Assembly (NCBI GenBank): GCA_023678885.1
Contig: CM042997.1
Coordinates: 29,022,064-29,086,063 of the forward strand
Origin: Pogostemon cablin
Taxonomy: Eukaryota; Streptophyta; Magnoliopsida; Lamiales; Lamiaceae
DNA: 64,000 nucleotides
Direction: 5' to 3'
In this document: one piece after another, positions 1 to 10,864 of the stretch
How the letters are laid out: each line of letters begins with the position of its first letter
Numbering within the stretch: the first letter of the stretch is position 1
The notes under the pieces: generated by a model
Databases searched by the model: none
Told to the model about the DNA's origin: nothing
The model's input: the letters and a program-made list of their open reading frames with translations, nothing else
Program-made: the position numbers and the translations under genes

Positions 1-421
1 GGCACATGGAGTGGGTAATTCTGTGAAGATGGAAGTGTTGTTCAATGGATATGGGCAGGTCAGGAAATTGATAGGCGAAACTACCACTGGAGGCTGGCCA
101 TTAGCACTAGTGAAGTTGTATGCATATAAAGAAATCTTAGGGAAAGAACAGGTGGTATTCAACCAGTCTGATGGTGGTGTTGTGGTAGTTGATAGCTCTC
201 ACTCTGTATTTTTGGGAGTTGAGATATAAAATAGTGGTGACATTGTTTTCACAGGACAATTCATAGGTGCGATCGCCACAGTTGGGGGGATCGTGTTTGA
301 GTCGGAAAGGGAAGCTGATGTTGCGGATTATGCCACAGGAAGAATGGCTGCAGATGTTGCTCGCATAGGATGCCTCAGGGACTATAATTATCAAGAGACA
401 GAAGAAAAGTTTCAGCATCAT
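1..421 (-). pseudogene. LRK10L-type receptor kinase, extracellular exon (copy A), frameshifted and cut by the window edge
   Basis: Reading leftwards from an ATG pair at 416-421, the exon encodes a signal peptide (MMLKLFFCLLIIIV) and the start of a GUB_WAK wall-binding domain, with the family motifs CGIIRNISFPFRL and YELSCENN. An upstream in-frame ATG at 478 exists, but the one at 421 places the hydrophobic core correctly. Compared with the equivalent exon of the intact paralogue at 8345-9134 and with the copy near 22130, about 17 bases are missing near position 160 (just after the 'RLV' motif). This shifts the frame and gives a stop at 137-139. Beyond the break the homology continues in another frame to the window start, so this is a recent break in an otherwise recognisable exon. 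The kinase part, if present, lies outside the window. In an intact family member the product would be a plasma-membrane receptor kinase; this copy can make at most a short secreted fragment. Confidence 0.8.
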
Positions 422-479
422 TAATTGATTCTTGGTTTGATTGAGAGAGAAAGGATCAGAATCAGATGGATCGATCAAG

Positions 480-1085
480 AAGCAACAACAACAACACTAT
501 TTCAACACAAACATAAAACAAAACGAGAAGAATACACCAATATTTTATGGAGTCAACGTCTATTTTGTTCCCAGAAATTTCCAATCAGAATACACTACAA
601 TTCCTGCTCCTGGAGTTAATATCAAATTTTGTTGCTTTTTTTTTAATCATCTATTTTATTTTTTATTAAGTTAATTTTCATCCAACTTTTTCAATTTGAT
701 TTCAATTCTTTTTCATCTGAAATTTGCAAATCTTAATTTTTTTATTTTTTTCACTTTTAGCCCTGTTTATCTTTTTAAAATGTCTCAAGTTGATAGATAA
801 TGTTAAAATTGAAAAAATAAAACTAACAGGATTACAAAAAAGGGGAGGTTGTGGCATATATTAAAAATATATAAATTTTGAGAACATGATTCAAATGGTT
901 TATATATTATCCTAATTACAACGTATGGTGAAAGAATCTATTTCCACAAATCTTCAAACAAAGTGGGCAAAGAATCGTACCATTTTACAATTTGCATATC
1001 CAGAACAAAGTTGATGGTACACATGCAAAACAAAATGTGGCCCTTTTCTTCATGTAGAGGTACACTCACCACAACCTCAAACAAT
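480..1085. other. AT-rich spacer between receptor-kinase copies
   Basis: Runs of T and A dominate 630-860. I see no coding frame with family similarity and no terminal repeats. It separates the start of copy A from the 3' end of copy B. Confidence 0.6.
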
Positions 1086-2880
1086 TTAATCTTCAACTGA
1101 TATGTGTACATTTGGAGCAGAATCTTGAAGGGAGAAGGATGTAGATTGGGTGGAATATGTAGTCCAACTTTGATCCTCATAATTTACTGAAACTTGGGCT
1201 GATTGTATCACCCGACTAGGAATGCGGAGGCGCTCTACTTGGCTTTCCAGCATTTCCACCACTTTATTCATCGAAGGCCGATCACATGGACTCATTTGTA
1301 TGCACCATAACGCCACCACAAACTCACATTATTCTTCTCCGTAGAGTAAAATTTTGCTAGCCCAAAATCAGAGATTTTAGGGGTGAATTTGTCACCAAGA
1401 AGTATATTATGAGGCTTGATGTCAAAATGCAAGATCTGAATATCACACCCCCTGTGCAAATACTCGATCCCACGAGCCACTCCGATTGCAATCTCATACT
1501 TCATTTTCCAACTCAAGGACTTCATTTTTTCTTTACTATAGGGATACTTATCAAGGGAGCTGTTGGGCATGAAATCAAATATAAGTGCATGCTTTGATTT
1601 TTCAGCACAATATCCAACTAGTCTCACAACATTTACATGATGGATCCTTCCTATGGTCGCTATCTCATTCATGAAGTCTTGACCATTTGCTCTGGACTTC
1701 CCGAGTAGTTTCACAGCTACATCATCACCACTTCGAAGCTTACCTTTGTAGACAGAACCATAACCACCTTCACCAAGTTTTTCACGAAAACCTCTTGTCA
1801 TCTTTTTTATGTCTGAATAGGAATATCTAATCGGCACCAATTTATTGTCCCCTCGTAGATACTCTTCTATTCCATCATACCTGGACATACGCCCACTTGT
1901 AAATCAACACCCACACCACAAATGGAGACACAATAATAAACCTTTAACCAGTGCAGGATGCAACAGAATCCCTGCAACCACATGCATAGTTATCTTGTTT
2001 TTGCATTCACAAAGAAATGGAAGTAAGTAATAACAGTCAAATGGGGTGTAAAGACTATGCTTGTTAGCAATGATTATAATTCCCAACACAGTGATGAATC
2101 CAATGATGATCTTTGCTGGAGGGCTTACCCCAGGAAACAAAACAGCTGGGAATATATTATGCTTGGCTATATTATATTATGTTACGAAGCCTGTTGCGGA
2201 TGGTATCTATAAAGCAACCATAAGAATTGGCTTTACGAACACAGAGAGAAGCTCCACATTTGCTACATTGAACAGGGAGCCAGAAGAGTTCCAATCCGTA
2301 GTGCAGAGCGTCGTGGATTTGTGAGAGTGTTATGTTGCTCAGATCTTGGAAATAAAACAAGCCGGATGCCAGAAGTGTGACATCTATTCTGCAGTGATCT
2401 CCGATGAATTATACTTATTGGGCGTGAATGCCTGGATCGACTGTAGAATTTAGGATCGGAGGAGAAATTCCATATCCATGGATCGTAAGGATGGGCATCG
2501 GAGATTTGGTACAAGGAAACGGTGCAGGTGTTGTTGGTGTCAATGTCAGCATCTGCGAATCTGATGGTGGAGTTTTGGTAGTTGATTGCTTTGACATGGT
2601 ACTTGTGGGAGTTGAGATAGGAAATGAGGGTGTCGTTGTGTAGGCATTCCAACTCATAGACACTGCTGCGGATCATCCTTGAGTCGGAAGGGGAAGCTGA
2701 TATTGCGAATGGCATGGTTGGAGGGTAATGAGGAGCTGTACAACCATGAAAAATGAGACAAGCTGATTTGCAGTGATCATCATTCTTCCCTTGCCTTGGA
2801 TTCCAAATGCAACTGCCAATTGGAATTTGGAAGCACTTTTGAATAGTATTGCTGTGCAGCCACCAATAATTAACCTTCAA
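1086..2880 (-). pseudogene. LRK10L-type receptor kinase, degenerate (copy B)
   Basis: The 3' part (1086-1888) encodes most of a kinase domain: glycine loop GEGGYGSVYKG, VAVKLL with the ATP-binding lysine, the catalytic loop HFDIKPHNILL and DFGLAK. Soon after DFG the sequence jumps out of frame from the activation segment to VALWCIQM of the C-lobe. Compared with the intact paralogue at 6477-9134, about 90 codons (roughly 270 bp) are missing, including the activation segment, the APE motif and helix F. A membrane-span remnant (PPAKIIIGFITVLGIIII) lies at 2060-2125. The extracellular part (about 2263-2740) keeps pieces such as YLNSHKYHVKAINYQN but changes frame several times and has lost its signal peptide. 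No active kinase can be made. The order kinase, membrane span, ectodomain on the minus strand matches the intact gene, so this is a decayed whole-gene tandem duplicate. Confidence 0.85.
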
Positions 2881-3330
2881 TTCTGAATTCTTATTTAAGC
2901 TTTCACATATTTCAAATGTTCTTTAATCAATTTTACGATTTTAAACAAGAGTATCATATAGTTTTTTCTGTAAAAAATATATGAAATGTTTAGTTTTGTA
3001 ATAAAATCAAGAGTTAAACTAGGTGCACCTATTTAATAATAATCGTTAGATAAAAAAACTAATCAATAACCACCTTTAAATTAAACAAAATAATTAAATT
3101 TTTTAAAAAAATAATAATAAATAAAAATAAAAACCTATATACCCTAAAAACTAACTTATCAACCCTAACCCTAAAATGACTTGATAAATTATTCATGTAG
3201 AAACTTTTACTACTTATTTAGGGTGTAGAGTTTATTAGGATGACAAGTGAAGGTGTGGAGGGGGAGTACCATAAGTTTGACTAAAGAAATTAGTGTGCAG
3301 GTCAAAGTAATTACGCGTGCCGCCTGTAAT
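2881..3330. other. AT-rich spacer
   Basis: Upstream of the degraded receptor copy B. It contains A/T runs and a short CCCTAA-like stretch near 3140-3175, but no coding frame or clear repeat boundary. Confidence 0.5.
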
Positions 3331-4384
3331 TTTAATATTAGCCCTCCAACTTATACTATCAGATCAAATCAAATGAGCCTCCAAACTTTGTTTTTGTTCC
3401 TCAAGACCCTCTTTATTTCTGAATTGGGTCATTTGGGCCCCTAATCTTTTTTAAACAAAACAAGTGAACACCATTTTCATTAAACCTTGTATTATTGATG
3501 TCATTAGGCTGATTTGCACTGTTTTCAACCAAAATCCATCGTCCCAGCCACCACACCTCCATGATTCCATCGCAGCAGCCCTTGAACCCTATTTCTCTTT
3601 CCTCCTCTTCCTACACGCCAGCCTATGACCTCCTCCTCCCAACCACCGGCCCAAAGAGATGTCGTCCACCGCCCTCGATTCACTTGAATTTTGTCGCCAC
3701 CCATGCCCGCAACCTTCTCTAACAAATTTCTGTAGTGTGAATTGATAGACAAGAGGGTTTAGTATTTTAGTAGGGTTTGACATTAGATCTTGAAATTAAG
3801 AATTTGAAATATCCTATGAAAGGGGTTATTTGTTGTCCTTAAGTTTTTGTTTGCTTAATGAGGTTTGTCATTATAAGAATATGCGATTGAGTTAGATGAT
3901 GATTTCGATTCTGATTAAGTGCGGGTCAATTTGAGGTAGTGGATGATGAACCCGTTGGAATTTTCGTCATGAATTTGGGCGGAGAATGAAGATTAAGATA
4001 AGGGGGCTTTGGGAGATTCTCCACCTATCGTCTTTTTTTCTGCTTAGTTACCGCGAACTCTTCTTGTGAGGGAGATAAATGGGAGGATAAATGGAGGGGA
4101 AGAGATAGGCAGGCAGTGGCAAGATTGATTGAATAAACAGAGGAGAGATAATTAGCACAAGTTGGAAATTGCAGTGGAGCGTTTTGTTGGAGAAGGAGAG
4201 ATTAGAGCATCAGTTAATGCCAAATCTAAGAATCTTTATGGGCAGATGTGTTTACTTGTTTTGTTTAAAGAAGATTAGGGGGCCAAATGAACCAATCCAA
4301 AAATGAGAAGAGCCTTGAAGAACAAAAACAAAGTTTGGGGGCTCATTTGATTTAGTGATATAATTTGGAGGTTTAATATGACCT
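3331..4384. mobile_element. About 1.05-kb non-autonomous DNA transposon with long terminal inverted repeats
   Basis: The sequence at about 3341-3470 (including AATGAGCCTCCAAACTTTG and GGGCCCCTAATC) returns as its reverse complement at about 4245-4380. The two arms match over roughly 130 bases with a handful of differences. The internal 0.8 kb has no transposase-like frame. Long inverted repeats and small size suggest a Mutator-like MITE. The outermost bases are degenerate and I could not define a target-site duplication, so the ends are approximate. Confidence 0.6.
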
Positions 4385-4683
4385 TTTGCCCATTATTCTA
4401 TGGAAGTTTTATTTTTTTTCTTTTTCTTATTTGGATTATGTCCGATTCTTATAGATTATTAGGGCTATCAAATCCTACTTATATTAAAAGTGTGTGAAGA
4501 GTTTGGGAAACTTTTTTTTCCCATTCTATCGTTCAATTATTTCTCTATTTACCTTATTACTTATATTAATAATTTATTATATTATATAGATTAATTTTGT
4601 GTGAACTCTTCAAATTCCATACATCTCACCTCCTGCTTAAACTTCCATCAGTCAAAACAGTGCATTCACTATGTAACCACATA

Positions 4684-4903
4684 AATTCTGCTAATTAAAC
4701 TAAACATGCACGATCAACAAACAAAAATCTAGAAAGTTTCAGAATTGATTAAACATAAAAAAAAAAGGTAGTTCAAGTGAAATATGCAAAAATTCTGCTA
4801 ATTAAACTAAACATGCACGATCAACAAACAAAAATCTAGAAAGTTTCAGAATTGATTAAACATCAAAAAAAAAAAAAAGGTAGTTCAAGTGAAATATGCA
4901 AAT
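4684..4903. repeat. Tandem duplication, two copies of about 107 bp
   Basis: The block beginning AATTCTGCTAATTAAAC at about 4684 repeats at 4791 with a 107-base offset. The copies are nearly identical, differing mainly in the length of an internal A run. No coding content. Confidence 0.9.
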
Positions 4904-6476
4904 TTTGATCGATCTTATTTCTTATTAATTGGTGACATTTATAATATTTATTATGTATTACAATGTATTTTATTTATCCTTTTTTTTAATGTATTATGTA
5001 TCTAACATTTTTTTAATGATTATTAGTCTTAACTAATTACTATTAATTGTAGACATTTATAATATTTGACATTTACAAATGTACTTAATTTTTCTTTTTG
5101 AATATTATACATTTAATTAATTTTTTTATTAATTATAATGTCTTCTCACTTTCTTCTATTAAATAACTCTCATGTGTAAAATGTCATCCATGAGTGTCTA
5201 ATTGCAGGTCATACAACAATTGGTGTAATTACAAAGGTAAAGCTTATCATTGATTTATAATATCTTGGTCATATTTTTAATGAACTTAATTGGCCTTTTA
5301 CTTATGCACTTGGATATTATGGATAGAGGGATTGATGTTTATCGGTTTTTGGTTGGATTATCGATTTTTGTGGCGTAAAGCCAATGCAAGGTAGCCTGGT
5401 TCGGATTTCCTGTATTATACATGAATCATTATAATTTGTTCAAGCTTTATATATGCTGTTTGATTATTTTAAATACAAACGATGCTGTAGTAATTGATAG
5501 TATAGTACAAACTTCTAATGTGAAGATGTCCAATCCGAACCTCATCAATAATGTGAATTATTTGGCTGTTCATGGGCAAGGCTTACAAGGCTTTACAAAC
5601 TACTGGAATTAAGCACTCTCAATATTCAATTCACTGATCTACTAATGTAAAGCAAAAGTAGGAATTACTCTTGGTGATCTTACTTCAAGTTTACCTGATT
5701 TAATTTGTATTCATGGTAATACATATCATAATAAAAATATACATTTGAGGTTGAAATTTTATGAATATTTTTTTGTAACATTTGAGCACATTAATATTTT
5801 AATAATTAATGCCAGGACACTCGTGACCTTTCGGATCCTGAATCCAGTCTTTGTCTCTTAAATTCTCTTTTGCAAAAATCAGAATTCTGAAAATGCATGG
5901 CACTAGAATGGATTCATTTCAAAATTCTGATGATTAATCTACTAATTACTTAAGATTTCATTGGCTATGACAAAATTCCAGTTGATGTATCTTATGATTA
6001 TTCTCCGATCAACAGACATAAGGTTGGCATCTGTGTTAATAAACATTCGATTACTATTAAAGTTTGGCCCTCAAATGAGACTCTCTTTCTTTATGAATTG
6101 AATGGGTGAGATAAAAGCATAAACCGTGCACGTGCCAAGTAATGCTTTGTGCTACTTCTTATCTCAATTTAGTAATGATAATAATAAATTTTTTATCAAA
6201 TTAACTTTCATTTTATAGGTGTTATTATTTATTACATATAATGGCAGACGTAACTACTATTTAATGGTGATTAAGGAATGAAGAATATTAATATAGAGTT
6301 GACTACGTAACTAAAATACAAGTCATATCCTTTGAAATTTCAACACCATGAAGCAGTCTTGTTTTCCAACACTCTGAATTAACAAATATACTCTACTACA
6401 CATAATAGCATGTGGTTTTAGAAATGTAACATGTGCCTACTTTCTTTACATACAACCCAACAGTTCCAAATTATAT
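4904..6476. other. Intergenic region with no recognised gene
   Basis: AT-rich DNA downstream of the intact receptor kinase. Short open stretches occur (a 63-codon frame at 5421-5612; a 44-codon open stretch without ATG near 5969-6108, plus strand). Neither shows a motif I recognise, so I do not call them genes. Confidence 0.5.
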
Positions 6477-9134
6477 TTAATCTTGGGTGCATACACCAAT
6501 ATTCTGATGAAGCAATGACGTACAATCAGTTGAATAAGTAGACCAGTTTTGATCATCATAATTTATTGCAACTTGAGCTGATTGAATTGGCCGATCAGGA
6601 ATACGGAGGCGCTCCACTCGACTTTCCAGCATCTGCACCACTTGTTTCATCGATGGACGATCACTAGGACTCATCTGAATGCACCATAATGCCACTATTG
6701 TCATCTTCTTACCAATTTTCTCATAATCGTTGGATACTCCAATCTCAATGTCCATGTTTTTGCCTTCCTCAAACCAATCATATATCCAACATGGAAAATA
6801 TTTGCTACTAGTTTGATTATTCCCTTTCAAGTCTCTCTTTAAGCCTACCATTTCTATGAGGAGCATACCAAAACTATAGACATCTGCTTTGTAAGAGACC
6901 CCACCAATACCTCTGTTGATGAGCTTGGGAGCAACATAGCCTATCGTCCCTCTAGCCGCGGTCAAAGTCACCATGTCTTTATCTGTTGAGCAATATTTTG
7001 CTAGTCCAAAATCAGAAATTTTTGGGGTGAACTTATCATCAAGAAGTATATTGTGAGGCTTAATGTCAAAATGTAGAATCTGGAAGTCACACCCTCGGTG
7101 CAAATACTCTATCCCTCGAGCCACTCCAATTGCAATTTCAAGCTTCATGTTCCAACTCAAGGACTTCATCTTTTCTGGACTGTAGATGTACTTATCAAGA
7201 GAACTATTCGGCATATAATCAAAAACCAGTGCACGCTTTGATCTTTCTGCACAATATCCAACTAGTTTGACAACATTCACATGATGGATCCTTCCGATTG
7301 TTGCGATTTCATTCATGAAGTCCTGACCATTCCCTTCGGGCTTTCTGAGCAGTTTCACAGCCACATCATGACCACTTCGAAGTTTTCCTTTGTAAACAGA
7401 ACCATAACCTCCTTGACCTAGTTTTTCACGAAAACCTCTAGTCATCTTTTTTATGTCCAAATAAGAGTACCTGATCGGCACTAATTTGTTGTCACTTTGT
7501 AGAAAGCTTTCTATTGCATGAAACATCGATGTATGTCTTCTTCTAAACCTGAAGATGAATATCCACATCACAAAAGGAACTATAATGATGAACCTTGCAG
7601 CAAAGATGAGCCCTGCAAATAAGTTCCTAGCTTTATACTTATTTGAAAAAGTATTCTCATCTTATCAAGGCAAATTAAATGCTCACCAATGAAGAGTCCT
7701 GGATGCAGGGAAATCCCTGCAATTACATCACATACATCATATGTTGAATTTCAGAGTATGCACACCAACTTATTTCTTTACTCTTCCTTTTCATTCACAA
7801 AGGAAATGGGACTAACAACACAAAAGAGTGTAAGAATTCTTACAGTCAGTAGAATGGTAGAGACTGAACTCGTCAACAAAGATGAGAATTCCCAATACAC
7901 TGGTGAATCCAACAATGATCTTTGCTGGAAAGCTCACCCCTGCAAAGAAAACAACTGGAATATTCTTGACTAAATTAGAACAAATTCTAAAAACTTGATG
8001 GTTCTATGTATAACAAAACAGAGTGTTCCTAAGCCTACATCTTGTGGTTTACTATCTTCGCCTATATTATTAAACTAAAACAAGGTACCTGCGACAAGCG
8101 CAATAATCAGGATCGGCCCTCTGAGTTGTCCTGATCATAGAATAATATGTCATAATACTTAGAACCAACTTTTTTGTTCTTAATGATGTTGCTCATGAAT
8201 AGAAAATCAGATTGATGGTGTGTAAATAACCTTACCATAATATCCTGTGAAGTATCTGATGTGGTCTGCATTTTCCAGAATATAAAATCATCAAGTGTAA
8301 TAAGAACTTTTAAAAGCAAAAGGTAACTAGGATTCATTTCTTACCCAACTTATTGAAAAGCTTGCCCAGAAAACTGGTATCTTCAGAGCAATAATAGTTG
8401 TTGTGTTCATTAACAAAACACCGTGATGTTCCGCAGAAGCTACAGATACCAGGGAGCCAAAGGAGTTCAAATCCATACAACAGAGCTTCGTGGATTTCTG
8501 AAAGCAATACGTTCTTGAAACCACCCTTGAATTTCCAGGACGTTAGGACTATGAGATCTACACTGCACATGCTAGGAAGCTCTGAAGCATTCATGTGCCC
8601 GACTTTTGTATAAGCCTGTCCTGTGTTCGACGAATTGCCACAATGAGTTGCTAATTCTGTGTAGAATGAAGAAGTCTTCAAGGGATGTGAGCAGCTCATG
8701 AAATTAATAGGCAAAGCTACCTCAGGGAACTCTGAATGCCACTGGACGCTATAAGGATAACGATCAGCACCGAAGTTGTATGAAGATGCAGAATATTTGG
8801 GGAAAGAGCAGGTGTTATTGTTGTCTATGGAATCATCAGCCAGTCTGATGGTGAAGTTGTCGTAATTTATTGCTTTCACTCTGTATCTGTGGGAGTTGAG
8901 ATACAAAATAGTTTTGGTATTGTTTTCGCATTCTAATTGATGAATGAGATTGCCGCAGTGTTTTGGATCATCCTTGAGTCGGAAGGGGAAGCTGATGTTG
9001 CGAATGGCGCCGCAGGATGAAGGGGTGCAGTAATGTGTACTCATGCTGGTTGCATCGCATGTTTCAAGGATTGTGAGGAGTTGCAGAATGATGAGAGATA
9101 AAGATGAGAGGAGAAGAATCTCAGTGTTCATCAT
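6477..9134 (-). CDS. LRK10L-type receptor-like serine/threonine kinase (intact copy C)
   Basis: Three exons, 8345-9134, 7844-7939 and 6477-7612, with GT-AG introns and matching phases, total 2,022 nt or 673 residues. Exon 1: signal peptide (LLLSSLSLIILQLLTILETC), then a GUB_WAK domain (CGAIRNISFPFRL, HQLECENN) and a cysteine-rich WAK-associated part ending CSFCGTSRC. Exon 2 and the start of exon 3 give hydrophobic membrane segments, followed by FRFRRRH on the cytosolic side. Kinase: glycine loop GQGGYGSVYKG at about residue 361, ATP lysine in VAVKLL (about 382), HFDIKPHN with catalytic Asp about 478, DFG about 496. The catalytic loop is HFD rather than HRD, so this is a non-RD kinase, as is usual in this family. 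The APE motif reads APK (about residue 525), an unusual change. Family knowledge suggests cell-surface sensing in defence or stress; the ligand is unknown. It is the only unbroken copy in the array. Confidence 0.85.
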
Positions 9135-9182
9135 TTGGATTCAAGAATGAACTCTGCACAAACTGGAATTTAATAGTGAAAG

Positions 9183-9306
9183 ACAAATCATATTCACACT
9201 ATGCTGTTTAATATGATTGTTACAATGACACGACTTTCAAAAAGATGTGATCATTATCTTCTATTTGTTGGTTTTTTTTATACTCCCACTTATTTCTTAA
9301 CATATA
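9183..9306. repeat. Left piece of tandem-duplication unit 1
   Basis: The sequence from 'aaatcatattcacact' to 'caacata'-like bases matches 18985-19066. Its continuation is at 12529, on the other side of the mariner-like element. It marks the left unit of a duplication whose right unit runs from about 18985 to 20110. Confidence 0.75.
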
Positions 9307-9345
9307 CTCCCTTCGTCCCAAACTCGTTGTCCTACTTACCGTTTT
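9307..9345 (+). repeat. MLE left terminal inverted repeat
   Basis: Begins CTCCCTTCGTCCC directly after the TA at 9305-9306 and pairs with the right terminus at 12490-12528 with a few mismatches. Confidence 0.9.
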
Positions 9346-9765
9346 TGTACGTCCCAAACTTATTGTCTTATTACAAAAAAGGAAAATTTTTATCACTAAA
9401 ATACCCCCCTCATATGCTAAATTTACAAAATACCCAACCCACTTAAAACACTAAAACATTAATTATCCTATCTAACAATACACTTAATTAAACCCACTAA
9501 CACACCCTAAACGGCACACACACGCACAAAAAATTGATGAGACACAAACCCTAATCACTAATCACTCCCTCACCCTCTCTCACCTGTCATTCTCCTCTCC
9601 CTCTTCTCTCTTGTGTTCTTGAGCAAGAACCCTAGAAATCTAAATCCTCCGCTCTCTGTTCTTTAAGCTTCGCTGTTTTCTCGGTCGGCGAAACTTCCCC
9701 GACAGATTCCGACCCATTCCCAGTGGTCCAGGAGTCGTTGGGGCCCTAAACCCTCAGTCGCCGTC

Positions 9766-10161
9766 GTGTTTTCGGCTTCGACGTTTCCTGATTTCTCCGA
9801 GTCAAACGCATACGCCATGGATCCGGTGATGATGAGTCCCAATTCGGTCGATGGAGAAGGAGAGGGGCTAGATCCAGTGTTATGGGTGGCCGATACGTAT
9901 GAGTCTGACGTCGGCGACCTGGATCCAGTGATGTTTGTGCCCGATACATGCGATTCTGTAGTCGGCGGTCTCGATCCACTGTTGATGGTTGTCAATGATT
10001 CCGATGAGAATACAGTCATCCCTTGCTCTCTCTCTGTAGATCTCCGTCCGATTTTGCCTGAAATAGTGGATCCACCGGTCTCCGTCCCTTGTGAAATGAG
10101 TGATGACTTCCGCGACTTCATGTGGGAGTGGATCTGCCTCTGCTTCCCTGCGTGTCGGTAG
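9766..10161 (+). CDS. 131-codon open frame with 17-residue repeats inside the MLE, function unknown
   Basis: An acidic open frame on the strand opposite the transposase, in the element's non-transposase part. It contains an in-frame repeat of about 17 residues starting MDPVMM, LDPVLW, LDPVMF and LDPLLM, with a DNA period of 51 bases (units at about 9820, 9871, 9922, 9973). I do not recognise a domain. It could be a captured host fragment, an element-specific accessory sequence or chance. There are no stops over nearly 400 bases of fairly GC-rich DNA, unlike its surroundings. Whether it is translated is unknown. Confidence 0.35.
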   Translation: MFSASTFPDFSESNAYAMDPVMMSPNSVDGEGEGLDPVLWVADTYESDVGDLDPVMFVPDTCDSVVGGLDPLLMVVNDSDENTVIPCSLSVDLRPILPEIVDPPVSVPCEMSDDFRDFMWEWICLCFPACR

Positions 10162-10249
10162 ACCCTACTCCCCTTGTTTTTGCTTTGGGTGTCTTATTTG
10201 CTCTTCCCTGTCCCTTGGATTTTTTTAATGTGAAATAGAGGCCCTGTGA

Positions 10250-10745
10250 GGTCAGTTTTTTGCGATGGGGGCTTGATTGGTGTTCTGTTGAATTTGATCG
10301 GTGACCCTGTGTGGTCTTATGATTGGTGACCCTGTGTGGTCTGTTGAGCTTGATTGGTGTCCCTTTTGTGGCTTGTTCTGTGATAGCCCTGTGAGGCATT
10401 GGTGCATATATGTGGCTGTGCATAATTGTATCTGTTGAGCTTGGTTAATAGCCCTGTGATGATTTTATTCCGAGGGCCTGTGAAACTGTTGCATTATTGT
10501 TGGTATACTGAAAACCTTTCTTCATGCATAAGTCACCAACAAGGTTTTGTAAACCTGTTTAGGAGACTTGGACACTTCCCTATAATGAAATTAGGTAAAG
10601 CACAATGTCTAAGTCACCAACATGGTTTTTAAACCTGTTTAGGAGACTTTGAACATGTGTGCTGAACTTAGAGTCACCACAAGGATTATAAACCTTGATA
10701 GGAGACTCAATTACCCGGTGATGATATTGTTCTGAGGGTAATACA
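10250..10745. repeat. Degenerate tandem repeats inside the MLE
   Basis: First part (about 10250-10420): repeated CCCTGTGTGGTC / CCCTGTGAGG motifs alternating with GATTGGTG. Second part (about 10530-10715): three units of about 70-80 bp, each with AGTCACCAACAAGG, AAACCTGTTTAGGAGACTT and an AT-rich spacer. No coding meaning is seen. Confidence 0.7.
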
Positions 10746-10864
10746 ATAATCAGAATATTCATTATGCATCAAGTATGTTTACAACTTAAACAACTTCAAA
10801 ACAACAAAAGTTATCCTAATATCTATTGTTTAAGCTGTAAACATCAAAAAGCATTACCCAAAAA

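Noticed and set aside
3525..3783. Two overlapping minus-strand frames of 64-75 codons
   Set aside because: They lie inside the 1-kb inverted-repeat element and show low-complexity Gly/Arg composition.
5421..5612. 63-codon plus-strand frame with a hydrophobic start
   Set aside because: No recognised motif, no neighbouring exons found and AT-rich context; length is within chance.
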